Assembly: GCA_902651635.1 (NCBI GenBank)
Contig: CACRSC010000013.1
Location: forward strand, 927,948 to 972,541
DNA length: 44,594 nt
From: Mastigamoeba balamuthi
Lineage: Eukaryota; Evosea; Mastigamoebida; Mastigamoebidae
Direction: 5' to 3'
The notes beneath the pieces were generated by a model, which saw nothing but the letters and a program-made list of their open reading frames with translations, ran no database searches and was not told where the DNA came from. Shown here piece by piece: positions 21,310 through 30,499 of this stretch. The position numbers and the translations under genes are program-made. Positions within the stretch are counted from its first letter, which is position 1. The number at the start of each line of letters is the position of its first letter.

Positions 21310-24250
21310 TCAATTGTGGAGGTGGCGGGAGACGAAGTTGTCGATCAGGCGGTAGAGGTGCTGGCGGGCGTTGTTGCCGTTGATCGCGTGGTCGCGGTCG
21401 CTGTACCACATCGCCGAGAACTGCACGCCGGCCTCGACGAGCGCCTCGTTGAAGACGCAGCTGTTCATGAAGTGCACGTTGTCGTCGCCCGTGCCGTGCA
21501 CGAGCAGGTAGTTACCCACGAGGTTCTTGGCACGCCGCATGACAGACGTCGCGTTGTAGCCCTCGGGGTTCTCGAGCTGCGTCCTCATGAACCGCTCCGT
21601 GTAGCACGTGTCGTAGAACCCCCAGTCGGTGACCGGGGCGACGGAGACGCCCGTCGAGAACGCCTCCGAGACGCCGGGGCTCGTCATCACCATCGAGGTC
21701 GTGTACCCTCCAAACGACCAGCCCCAGATGCCTTCATGCGAAGCCTGAGTCAGCACGCCGTGTGACCCAACTGAGCACCCAACGCACCGACATTCTTGCT
21801 CTTGACGTAGCTGTGCTGCTTGAACTGCTTGGCTGCGGCGATAATGTCCTCGGCAGCAGCGACACCACCCCTCAGGCTGGTTGGTGGGCGCGCGGGTCAG
21901 CGCCATAGCGCAGCAGTGGCCAGCGGAGAGAGGGCAACGCACTAGACTTGCTTGATGAAATCGTCATTCCTTGCGATCGTGCCACGGGGGTCGACAGTGA
22001 CGACAATGAACCCCTTGGTGGCGAGATAGTAGTGGAACCAGTTGGTGTAGAACGCCTTGTTGACCAGCTGAGACCCGGGGCCGCCGTACCTGAGAGGCGC
22101 ATCGTGAATCTAGTTGCCGCCAGGTGGGTCAGAGGCGGCGGCATACACGTAGAACAGAACGGGGTATTTCTTCGACTCCGAGAACTTGGGCGGATACATG
22201 GCCCACCCAGAGAGGTCCTGAGTGCCGGTGGCGTCGCGGGCAGTGAAGTAGCGCGTCGACGGAAGCCGGAAGTGGCTCATGAAAGTGTGCAGCGCCGCAT
22301 TGTCGTTGACGACAGTCCGCTGGTTGGCCGTCGCGACTACGCAGCGTTAGCACAGCCAGTGCTGCGGATGGCAGGGGAAGCCTCACAGGAAGCAACTGTC
22401 TGGTTCGGAATGCCCGGGCCTCCGTTGGTGATGAAGAGGTACTTGCAGGGGTGCGCACACGAGGCACTCCACCTGTATGGTGGGTGTGAGCCAAGCGAAA
22501 CCAACTAGGCACAAACCAGGCCTCGGTGCTTCCAGCCTCGAGTGTGAACAGGAGGCGGTTGTTATTGCCGTCCAGCCCAACAGTGTACAGGAACCTATCC
22601 GTCTGGATCGGCGCGGCCTGGTAGATGCTGTGACGGCGCCGTGAGATGGTGTGATGTTCTACGGCGGTGCGAAAACTCTCACATCGCGTTGTTCTCCGCC
22701 GAGAACCCAACGTAATCAGTGGTCGCGAAGTTGTTGTTGGTCAGCTGCCTCTCCTCCCCCGTGACAGCGCTACGGATGACAATCTGCGGGAACTGCCCCT
22801 TGACAACAATCTCCACGATCCACTCCGTTCCCTGGACGACGTTGACCCCGATCTGCTCGCACCAGTACCCATATTAGGCACAGCGAAGGCGCTGCGGACT
22901 TGCCTTCTCCTCGAGCCACCCCTTCGCGGTGCGCGACTGCAGCTCGCGCGTGGCGCCAGAGGTCGCGTTGACGAACAGGAGAACCTCCGCGTCCTGGTGG
23001 CGGTTCAGCTTGCGCACGATGACCACCTCGTCGTCCTGCCACGCGACGGCGGACGCGTAGTAGTCGCCCGCGGTCGCGTCTGCCGAGACCGTCGTGCCGT
23101 TACGGATGTTGCGGACCAGCAGAGTGACCTGCGGGTTCTGCTGCCCGGGCTTCGGGTAGCGGATGTTCTGTATCTGCGGGATCACAGTGCCGGGGACGAG
23201 GTACTTGGACATAGGGTACACAGGGACGTTGGTCTCATCCGTGCTGCGGACTGCTGTGTAAGGGAGCGGACGTTGCGCGTGCATCTGGGGCTCACCGGAA
23301 CCACGCGAGGGAGTCGCCAGACGGCGACCACCAGAGGACAGGGCTGTCCGAGAACACCTCCTCCTCGTACAGCCACCCGTTGACGCCGTTGAGGACCGAA
23401 TCGTTGCCGTCGGTGGACACCGCAGTCGTCGTGCCGTTGCTGTACAGGAACACGTTGTTCCTCATCACAAAGGCCTGCACAAGGAAGGCTCGTCAACGGG
23501 GCCAGGCGGGTGCAGCGCGACGAACGATGGTAGCGCTAGCGGACGGAGACCACACGGCAGCCTGGACAGCTCCGGCGTCGCCGACCTGTGCCTTGGCTCC
23601 CGATGCCAGGTCCACGACGTGGTACGTCGCCAGGAACGAGTGCCTCCAGACCTAGCAGACTTGAGGCTCGTGCGACGTGTCTTGAGAGACGCACCTTGTG
23701 GGAGTCGGTGGCCACGAGGATGGCCCTCCTGTCGGGCGACAGCGAGTGCGCTGCTATCGACTTCTGCCCGATCTGCACGGGGGCGCTGTTGGCATACAGG
23801 CAACCACAGGAGCTCTTGCTCTCACCACAGAGGGATCGAACAGCAGCTCGTCCGTGCCGGCAGCGACGTCCCTGATGCGCACGCGCCCGTCGCTGGCGAC
23901 GTACGTGTAGGCCGCACCCCCGGCGACCCACTGCGGAGAAATCTGATTCGCAGAGAAGGGAAACGCACGATGCCCGGTCAGGCAACAGCACCGAGAAGGG
24001 GGCGGGGGGCACGCACCGAGAAGGGCGTGAACGACGAGTTGAAGATGTGGTCGAAGTGGAACTTCTCGAGACCGTCGTCGTTGTCGTTGCTGTCGTCGTG
24101 GCGGCTGCGCACGACGAGGGCGACGACGACGGCCACGGCCACGGCGGCGAGGAGCACCGACGCGACGATGACGGCAGCGCGCACGAGGCCCGAGCGCCGC
24201 GCGGTCCTGGTCCCACCTCCGACGAGCGAGTAGTCCTCTCCCGAGCTCAT
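21310..24250 (-). CDS. DPP4: Dipeptidyl peptidase IV-like serine peptidase (S9B)
   Basis: Thirteen exons: 24250-24017, 23942-23842, 23785-23695, 23651-23526, 23474-23296, 23243-22904, 22852-22683, 22627-22517, 22472-22387, 22336-22147, 22089-21948, 21848-21788, 21731-21310 (2253 nt, 750 aa; human DPP4 is 766). Introns are 43-99 nt. It is a type II membrane protein: short cytosolic N-terminus, one anchor (VIVASVLLAAVAVAVVVALVV), a beta-propeller, then an alpha/beta hydrolase domain. Nucleophile Ser is in GWSFGGY, acid Asp in HGTGDDNVHF, His in DRDHAING. It removes X-Pro/X-Ala dipeptides from peptide N-termini at the cell surface or in the vacuolar system. The intron at 22853-22903 starts gcaag, a GC-AG intron. 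It is divergent from the kinase at 24448. Confidence 0.96.
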
Positions 24251-24323
24251 TGTTGGCTTCGTCTGCGCACGCAGTGCCCACACCGTGCAACGCAGACAGA
24301 TTGTGTGGCCGTTGCCCCCCGAA

Positions 24324-24335
24324 GATACGCGTATC
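24324..24335. promoter_or_regulatory. Perfect palindrome GATACGCGTATC
   Basis: Lies in the 197-bp gap between the divergent dipeptidyl peptidase (start 24250) and kinase (start 24448) genes, 74 bp and 113 bp from the two ATGs. Flanks read gaa...tcc. Second member of the palindrome family described in the findings. Confidence 0.6.
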
Positions 24336-24447
24336 TCCGGCCTCGGGAACAAATATCCTCGGAAAAGCAGCTACTTTCGGTTTTGTTACCCCTTTTTCCC
24401 GGGTCTGCGTGCAGTGTGCTGTCCGCGAAGCAACGCTCTCTCGTGGG

Positions 24448-25869
24448 ATGAACTGGCGCACTCTGCACGCATTGGGGGCGCCGGGGCCGTTCCGGATACT
24501 CTCGCGGTCGGCGTCCGCGGGCTCCGCGTGCGTCCGGCCGCTGCGCGTGCAGTGCGCCGCGCAGCCCGCCGACCCCGCGGCCGCGCCCAGGCCGCGGCCA
24601 AACACCGCGACGGCGAAGCCCATCGGGCCGTCGTCCCCTGTGGACGCGTGGCGAGGCCAGCAGGACACCCCTCTGTACGGGTCCTTTTTTTCCGCCGTGG
24701 GGGGCACTGAGACGGTTGATAGCATTCCTCTTTTTTGCGTTGCGGGCGGTTTGTGCATTTGGTATTTTTTCATCTACTGTTTCCTCTAACCGGTTCCTCT
24801 CTGTGCTCTCCCCCCTCTCCCCTTCTCTCCCGCTCGCGCCAACACAGGCCAATGACGCCACTCTTCTGTGCGAGGAACACAAGCCCCGGGCCTCTGCGGT
24901 TGTCGGGCCGCCTGGCCGAGGACGACGACGACGACGAGGTCGTGCCGCTGCCGCCGGTCCCTCGGCCCAAGCTGCTCTCGTTCTACGAGGCCAAGCACGT
25001 TCTGGCCTCCGTGGACAACCCGCCCTTCGCCCAGGGCTCGTTCGGCAGCGTCTACTCCGGTGCGCCCTCCCCCCTCCCGTGCATTTGCCTCGCCCCACTG
25101 CAAAGCTCACGCAGCCTGTTCAGGTTCGTTCGGTGGGCTCCGTGTGGCGGTAAAAGTGCCCTCTGCCAACACGGAAGAGTTCCGGAGGGAAAGCGAGATT
25201 GCGTGGAGGTGGAACACTTGTGAGTGCCCCAACATCGTCCGCGTGCTGGCCGTCTGCGACAGCCCCTACCACGAGTGCCTCGTGATGGAGATGATGCACG
25301 AGACCCTGGCCGCGGTCATCCAGCGCCGCGGAACCGTCTCGCGCCCCCGCGCGCTCCGCACGCTCGCCGACGTCGCCCGCGGCCTGCAGTGGCTCCAGGA
25401 CTCCGGCTTTGCCCACCGCGACGTCAAGCCAGACAACGTCCTGCTCGACCAGTTCGGCACCGCCAAGGTGGCCGACCTCGGCGCGTGCTGCAGGGTCGGC
25501 GCAGAGGGGACCGCGTTCGAGGACATGCCGTCGCCGCTCTACCAGCCCCCGGAGGTGCTGTCCCAGAGGCTGTACTCGCCCTTCTCCGACGTCTTCTCGT
25601 TCGCCGTCGTGGCGTACGAGCTGCTCGTCGGCGCCCCGTACGGCGAGATCGGCATCTACCAGTACAGCCTCTCCAAGACGAGCGTGGCGCTCGCCCTTCT
25701 CCAGGACCACGTCGTGCGGGACAGGCAGACGCTCGACGCGTCGGCGCTGGGCGACGGCATCGGGGGGCTGCTACAGCGCTGCTGGTCGTGGGAGCGCACA
25801 ACGCGCCCCACGTTCGGGCAAGTGGTCGCCGAGCTGTGCGCCGAGCTCTCCTCGTGCTTCTCCCCCTGA
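24448..25869 (+). CDS. Protein kinase (TKL-like) with acidic N-terminal linker
   Basis: Exons 24448-24680, 24848-25059, 25124-25869 (1191 nt, 396 aa); introns 167 and 64 nt. The N-terminal ~130 residues are low complexity (Ala/Pro/Arg-rich, then EDDDDDEVVPLPPVPRP). The kinase domain follows with FAQGSFGSVYSG glycine loop, VAVKV lysine, HRDVKPDNVLL catalytic loop, VADLGA in place of DFG, and PPEVLS in place of APE. The essential Lys, catalytic Asp and metal-binding Asp are all present, so it should be active. Without the introns the N-terminal part reads as an unrelated ORF ending at 24789. Substrate unknown; cytosolic by default because no signal peptide or transmembrane segment is evident. 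The start ATG is the first in frame after the palindrome at 24324. Confidence 0.85.
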
Positions 25870-26042
25870 CCTGCTGCAGTGTTCTGCTGTACCTTTCCCG
25901 CATGCCAATCCGCACGCATGCAGACCACCACACCCACACTCACATGAACGCACCTCCACAGGATAAACGATGCGATTCTTGTTTTTGTATTGTTCTTATG
26001 CTGGCTGGCTGATTATTTAAGAAGAGGAAAATGCGTAGGAGT

Positions 26043-27602
26043 TTAGTGTTGTGTAGGTACAGCTGAGCTGCTCGTTGAACTGAACACGCCACAAAATAGA
26101 ATATGGTGCCACCACCGGGGCGACTCCTTCTCCGTGGTGTCCAGGAATCCGTGTGCCTCGAAGTTTCGCTCCCTCTTTGCCAGGCCGCTGACCGCCGAGC
26201 TCCCGAAGTTCTGCTCGGCTATCTTCCGGCAAATCGGCGTCATGTGCGCGCCACCCTCGACCAGTGCCTCGCAGATCTCGATGCTGCTGCTCATGCAGGC
26301 CAGGGTGAACGCTGTCGACCCGTCGATGCGCTGCGCGTTGACCGAGGCTCCCTTGCGTGCGAGCATCTGCACGATGCTCGTTTTCCCCTTGATCGCTGCC
26401 ACCATCAGCGGCGTGAGCCCGTCACGCGGCCGGCTCTTCTCTGTGTTCGCTCCGGCCGCTATCAGTGCCATGGCCACATCGACGTGGCCGTTGGCGCATG
26501 TGGTCCAGAGGGCTGTCGTGCCCTCGTTCGAGTCCTCCTCGTCGACCCGAGCCCCGGCCTTCAGCAGCGCGCTGACGACTGGCAGGAATCCCTTGGAGCT
26601 GGCAGCGAAGAGCAGCGGCGAGTGCGTCGCCCGTTCGGCTCTCTCCGTGGTGGCACCGGCGCGCAGGAGAACATCGACCACTGCCACGTGCCCCTTCTGG
26701 CACGCGTAGTACAGAGGCGTGCAGCCCTTGGAGTTCTCCGCTGCATTAACGTCGAGGCCAGCAGCCAGAAGAGCCCTGACCACCGCGACATGGCCGTTCT
26801 GGCTCGCCACGTGTAGCGGTGTGCTGCCATCCCTCCGGGTCCTCTGAGTGTCGGCTCCCGCGGCGATCAGGGCCTGCACAGCCTCCAAGTGGCCGCCATA
26901 ACACGCAATGTAGAGCGGCGTCATTCCCTGTTCCCTCTCGGTGGCGTCCACGTCCGCGCCGGCGCTGATAAGAGCCTCCACGCAGCTCGTATTCCCGCAC
27001 TGGCAGGCGATGTAGAGGGGGGAGGTCCCGTCCAGCCTGGGCTTATTGAGGTCGGCTCCCGCGTCGATCAGCATGTTCACGAGATCCTTGGAGCCCGTGA
27101 AGCACGCTGCATAGAGCGGGGTGGTCCCCTTGGACCTGTCTGCGACGTCGACGTTCGCACCAGCATCGATGAGGATGGAAGCAGCTTTGACGTTCCCCTT
27201 GACGCACGACGCGAGCAGGGGCGACCCGCCGTTGCTCCCGAGCTCCAGCGAGGCCCCCATGTCGACGAGGAGCTGCACGTTCTTGCAGTGCCCCTTGTGT
27301 GCGGCCGCATAGAGCGCGGTGAGGCCGGCAACGGACTTGTCCGCCAGTGCCCCGTAGTCCAGCAGCATCCTGACGACCGCGTAGCGCCCGCTCTCGGCTG
27401 CGGATATCAGGGGCGTGGTTCCCAGTGTCGCGCAGTTGGGGTCGACGCCGAGCCTGATGAGTTCCAAAGCGACCGCAGTGTGCCCCGCCGAGCAGGCGGA
27501 GATGAGGGCGCGGTCCCGTGTCAGGCGGCTGAACGAGAGCAGGCACAGCCGCTTGACAGCCGCGACGTCCCCGCGGTGGGCGGCCTTCTCGAGAGGGTTC
27601 AT
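26043..27602 (-). CDS. Ankyrin-repeat protein (about 13 repeats)
   Basis: Single exon, 519 aa from ATG 27602 (MNPLEKAAHRGD). About 13 consecutive ankyrin repeats of 33-34 residues fill the protein, each with a TPL(Y/H)-A-x2-GH-x3-V-x2-LI-x-AGA core (e.g. GTTPLYAACFTGSKDLVNML, GSTPLHVASQNGHVAVVRAL). The last ~60 residues are non-repeat and Trp/Phe/Ser-rich. Such proteins are binding scaffolds; no catalytic domain is present, so the partner cannot be named. It is unusual here in having no intron, and many codons are shared between repeats, consistent with internal duplication. The frame stays open upstream of 27602 but enters the promoter gap shared with EMC4. Confidence 0.9.
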   Translation of the reverse strand: MNPLEKAAHRGDVAAVKRLCLLSFSRLTRDRALISACSAGHTAVALELIRLGVDPNCATLGTTPLISAAESGRYAVVRMLLDYGALADKSVAGLTALYAAAHKGHCKNVQLLVDMGASLELGSNGGSPLLASCVKGNVKAASILIDAGANVDVADRSKGTTPLYAACFTGSKDLVNMLIDAGADLNKPRLDGTSPLYIACQCGNTSCVEALISAGADVDATEREQGMTPLYIACYGGHLEAVQALIAAGADTQRTRRDGSTPLHVASQNGHVAVVRALLAAGLDVNAAENSKGCTPLYYACQKGHVAVVDVLLRAGATTERAERATHSPLLFAASSKGFLPVVSALLKAGARVDEEDSNEGTTALWTTCANGHVDVAMALIAAGANTEKSRPRDGLTPLMVAAIKGKTSIVQMLARKGASVNAQRIDGSTAFTLACMSSSIEICEALVEGGAHMTPICRKIAEQNFGSSAVSGLAKRERNFEAHGFLDTTEKESPRWWHHILFCGVFSSTSSSAVPTQH

Positions 27603-27914
27603 CAGACAACCGTGCGGGTGCAGCCCGAGGCTGTTTGTTAACGAATTGTCGGTTTTTCGGTGCAGACGAAAGGTGCAGTGGTGACACTGATGGGAATATC
27701 GCCGGAATATTGGGAACGCACTCTGACCGAGACCAACGACCCCAGGGCCCTTCGAGCAGGGCTGCCAGCACTCCTCACGCACAGTTCCCGTGTAGATGCT
27801 GTGAGGAACGACAGAGGGAAACAGGAAATTGGTGCCGGCAGCCTTCAAACAGAAGATACCGGTATCTTCTCTCGGAAGATCTTCTTCCGTGGTGTTGTCC
27901 GAGTCAGCAGCGCC
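27603..27914. promoter_or_regulatory. Divergent intergenic region between ankyrin gene and EMC4
   Basis: 312 bp between divergent starts. It contains the 20-bp palindrome at 27851-27870 and little else recognisable. No ORF is supported. Confidence 0.45.
27851..27870. promoter_or_regulatory. Perfect 20-bp palindrome AGAAGATACCGGTATCTTCT
   Basis: Reads identically on both strands; centre at 27860/27861, 54 bp upstream of the EMC4 ATG. The inner 12 bp (27855-27866) match the elements at 16015-16026 and 24324-24335 except for the two central bases. Confidence 0.65.
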
Positions 27915-28526
27915 ATGGCGACGAGGAAGTGGGCGATCAACTTCTCCTGCAACGAGCGCTCGATCGACGAGCCCTACGGCTTCGTCACTCGCCACCCCGA
28001 TGTGCCTCCCGCTCCCCCGGCCTCCTCCCTGGCCGCGCCCGCGCTCCCTCGCTGCCCGCCGATTTACGCGCCGAAATACAAGCGATTCTGAGCCCCCACC
28101 TCCCCGCGCGCGCAGGACGAGGCGACGAGGGCGTCTAAGGCGGCGAACATGCTGAAGCTGCAGCAGAAGAAGGTGTGGGAGGTGGCGCGCGCGCCCGGGA
28201 TGCAGCTGTTCATGACGGTGTTCATGCTGTGGATGGCCGGGTCGTCGCTGCAGATCTTCTCGATCATGATGATCGTCTACCCGATCTACAACGGCATCAT
28301 GGGCATGGTCAACAGCGCCGAGCCGTTCAGGCCGTTCACGGACCTCCCGAGGCAGGCGCTGGTGCTCCCGCGCGTCGTCCACGTGCTGCTGCACGGCTGC
28401 TCGCTGCTGGCGGGCATGTACAAGCTCCACACGCTCGGCCTGCTGCCCACGACCCCGAGCGACTGGCACATGTACCTCCCGCTCAAGGACGCTGCCGAGT
28501 TCTCTGCCGGCGGCATCGTGTATTGA
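27915..28526 (+). CDS. EMC4: ER membrane protein complex subunit 4
   Basis: Exons 27915-28001 and 28116-28526 (498 nt, 165 aa; human EMC4 is 183 aa); intron 114 nt. The N-terminus has RKWAINFS, matching the family KWAI. The next part is KKVWEVARAPGMQLFMTVFM, then a hydrophobic segment LWMAGSSLQIFSIMMIVYPI. The C-terminus has LAGMYKLHTLGLLPTTPSDW and ends EFSAGGIVY, the family GLLPT-SDW and FSGGG motifs. EMC4 is part of the EMC insertase, which places tail-anchored and multi-pass proteins in the ER membrane. The ATG is 45 bp after the 20-bp palindrome. Confidence 0.95.
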
Positions 28527-28745
28527 CGGGCCGCACCTGAACCGCATTTCTCAATACACGTCGAAAACCCTCTTCGCACGTGCGGGTGGACCGGCTTGGC
28601 TGAATGTGCGTCGTTGATTATTGGATACGCCATCTCTCGAGCGTGGGATGTAGAGAAGACGACGCTTGTGCGTTCGAGGAGGTCTACTCCTCGAATGATG
28701 GGCGTTTTGTCGCTGACCGTTTCCGCGAGAAGAGGCCCTGAAGAC

Positions 28746-29480
28746 CTACGAGGAGGAACTGGAGTGCGTGGCGCTCCTCTTCAACAGGGGCACCACCCGA
28801 GCGATCCCGATCATCGTGGCAAACCCAGCCCCCATGTCGACGAAGAACTGCGCGGCCAGGCACAGAGGCAGTACGATCGTCCAGACCCCCTTGTCCCAGA
28901 AGTGCTCCTTCCTCTTCGCCCCCTGCCCTGCTATGTTTAGCACACACGAATCAAGCCCGCGTTATCTGCCGTACCGCGACGGATCTCCGCCTCAATCCTC
29001 TCCTTCTCCAAGAGATCAGCAACAGCCCGCGCGTGGAACACCACCATCTCCCTCTTGTTCCGCCGCTCCTCCTCGCTCTCCGCGGGGGGCTGCTCAACGT
29101 GAGCCTGAGAAGGCAAACTCGGGGTATCGAGAGGGACGCCACCTCAATCCCCAGGCTCTGTGTGAGAGCAGCCAGAGCCCGCAGACGGATCATTTCTCTC
29201 TCATTCTTCTCCTCGCTCTCCGCCGAGCGCTGCGAATATGAGCCTTGGAGGAATACGGGGGCGCGGAAGCAGGAGGGCGGCGGACCAGGATCTCCTCGGC
29301 AACCTCCATGGTTACCCCCGACTGGCGGAGCGAACTCGCGAGGTTCGGAATCCTGTGGACGACGGGGAGAAGCCGCATCATAACGAGCCGGCGCCCGGGC
29401 GGCAGCGCATCGAAGAGGGCGGCGTCAATGTCCCGCATGCCCTCCAAGTCCTCCGTGTCGCCCATGTCACCCATCGCCAT
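28746..29480 (-). CDS. Unknown protein with coiled coil and C-terminal membrane anchor
   Basis: Proposed exons 29480-29286, 29229-29119, 29089-28946, 28922-28746 (627 nt, 208 aa). The N-terminus is Met/Asp/Glu-rich then helical (RRLVMMRLLPVVHRIPNLAS). The middle two exons both begin with a similar acidic helix (AESEEKNEREMIRLRALAAL and AESEEERRNKREMVVFHARA), which looks like an exon duplication giving a coiled coil. The last exon has one or two hydrophobic segments (VWTIVLPLCLAAQFFV, GFATMIGIARVVPLL). Three introns are 56, 29 and 23 (or 20) nt; the last two would be exceptionally short. I do not recognise the family. The opposite strand is open over part of this region but lacks coding character throughout. 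Confidence 0.55.
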
Positions 29481-29622
29481 TCGGAAATGCACCGTAACAC
29501 AAATACGTACCGCGTAGATTGTCGATGAAACGATTTTTCCTCTGAGGGGTGCCAAAGCAAACGCACCGCCGTAATAAATGGATAACGTCGTAACACGTAC
29601 ACGCGGCTTCGCGCGGACCATC

Positions 29623-29920
29623 ATGGACGCGCGCGAGACGCTGGGCAGATGCGACCCGCACAACCCGCCGCCGGCGCCAGCTTCTGCGCGGTCGCCGCAG
29701 ACTGCGCCGTGCGCGCGGTCGCGGACGCTGGGGCGCACGGCCGCCCGGCGCCCGTCGCGGTCGGCGTCGTCGGGGAGTGACACGGACGAGTCGCCCGGGG
29801 CGACGCGGGTGCGGTGCGCGGCGACCGAGGGCGGCGAGGAGGCGGCGCAGGGGGCGGCGATCGCGGCGGTGCGGCGGGCTGTGGGGCGGTCGGCGGCGGC
29901 GACGGAGCGGCTGCGGCGGG
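29623..29920 (+). CDS. 5' exon, probably of the large coiled-coil gene, cut by the gap
   Basis: Open frame from ATG 29623 (an in-frame ATG lies at 29578) running into the run of Ns. Encoded residues are Ala/Arg/Ser/Thr-rich and low complexity (AATEGGEEAAQGAAIAAVRR near the end, helix-forming). It is on the same strand as the coiled-coil exons beyond the gap and there is no stop before the Ns, so it may be the N-terminus of that protein. The link cannot be proved from this sequence, and GC content is much higher than in the exons after the gap. Confidence 0.4.
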
Positions 29921-30499
29921 NNNNNNNNNNNNNNNNNNNNNNNNNNNNNNNNNNNNNNNNNNNNNNNNNNNNNNNNNNNNNNNNNNNNNNNNNNNNNNNN
30001 NNNNNNNNNNNNNNNNNNNNNNNNNNNNNNNNNNNNNNNNNNNNNNNNNNNNNNNNNNNNNNNNNNNNNNNNNNNNNNNNNNNNNNNNNNNNNNNNNNNN
30101 NNNNNNNNNNNNNNNNNNNNNNNNNNNNNNNNNNNNNNNNNNNNNNNNNNNNNNNNNNNNNNNNNNNNNNNNNNNNNNNNNNNNNNNNNNNNNNNNNNNN
30201 NNNNNNNNNNNNNNNNNNNNNNNNNNNNNNNNNNNNNNNNNNNNNNNNNNNNNNNNNNNNNNNNNNNNNNNNNNNNNNNNNNNNNNNNNNNNNNNNNNNN
30301 NNNNNNNNNNNNNNNNNNNNNNNNNNNNNNNNNNNNNNNNNNNNNNNNNNNNNNNNNNNNNNNNNNNNNNNNNNNNNNNNNNNNNNNNNNNNNNNNNNNN
30401 NNNNNNNNNNNNNNNNNNNNNNNNNNNNNNNNNNNNNNNNNNNNNNNNNNNNNNNNNNNNNNNNNNNNNNNNNNNNNNNNNNNNNNNNNNNNNNNNNNN
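29921..30499. other. Assembly gap, 579 Ns
   Basis: Run of undetermined bases. It separates GC-rich sequence on the left from the more balanced composition of the coiled-coil gene on the right. Confidence 0.99.

Noticed and set aside
24448-24789. Stand-alone 113-residue protein with a C-terminal hydrophobic tail (WYFFIYCFL)
   Set aside because: The hydrophobic tail is translated intron. Splicing at 24680/24848 joins the N-terminal part to the kinase in frame.
28740-29241. Plus-strand reading KTYEEELECVALLF and following ORF
   Set aside because: Locally plausible, but the minus strand gives four exons in consistent phase with a hydrophobic anchor. The plus frame becomes Ser/Pro-rich without domains.
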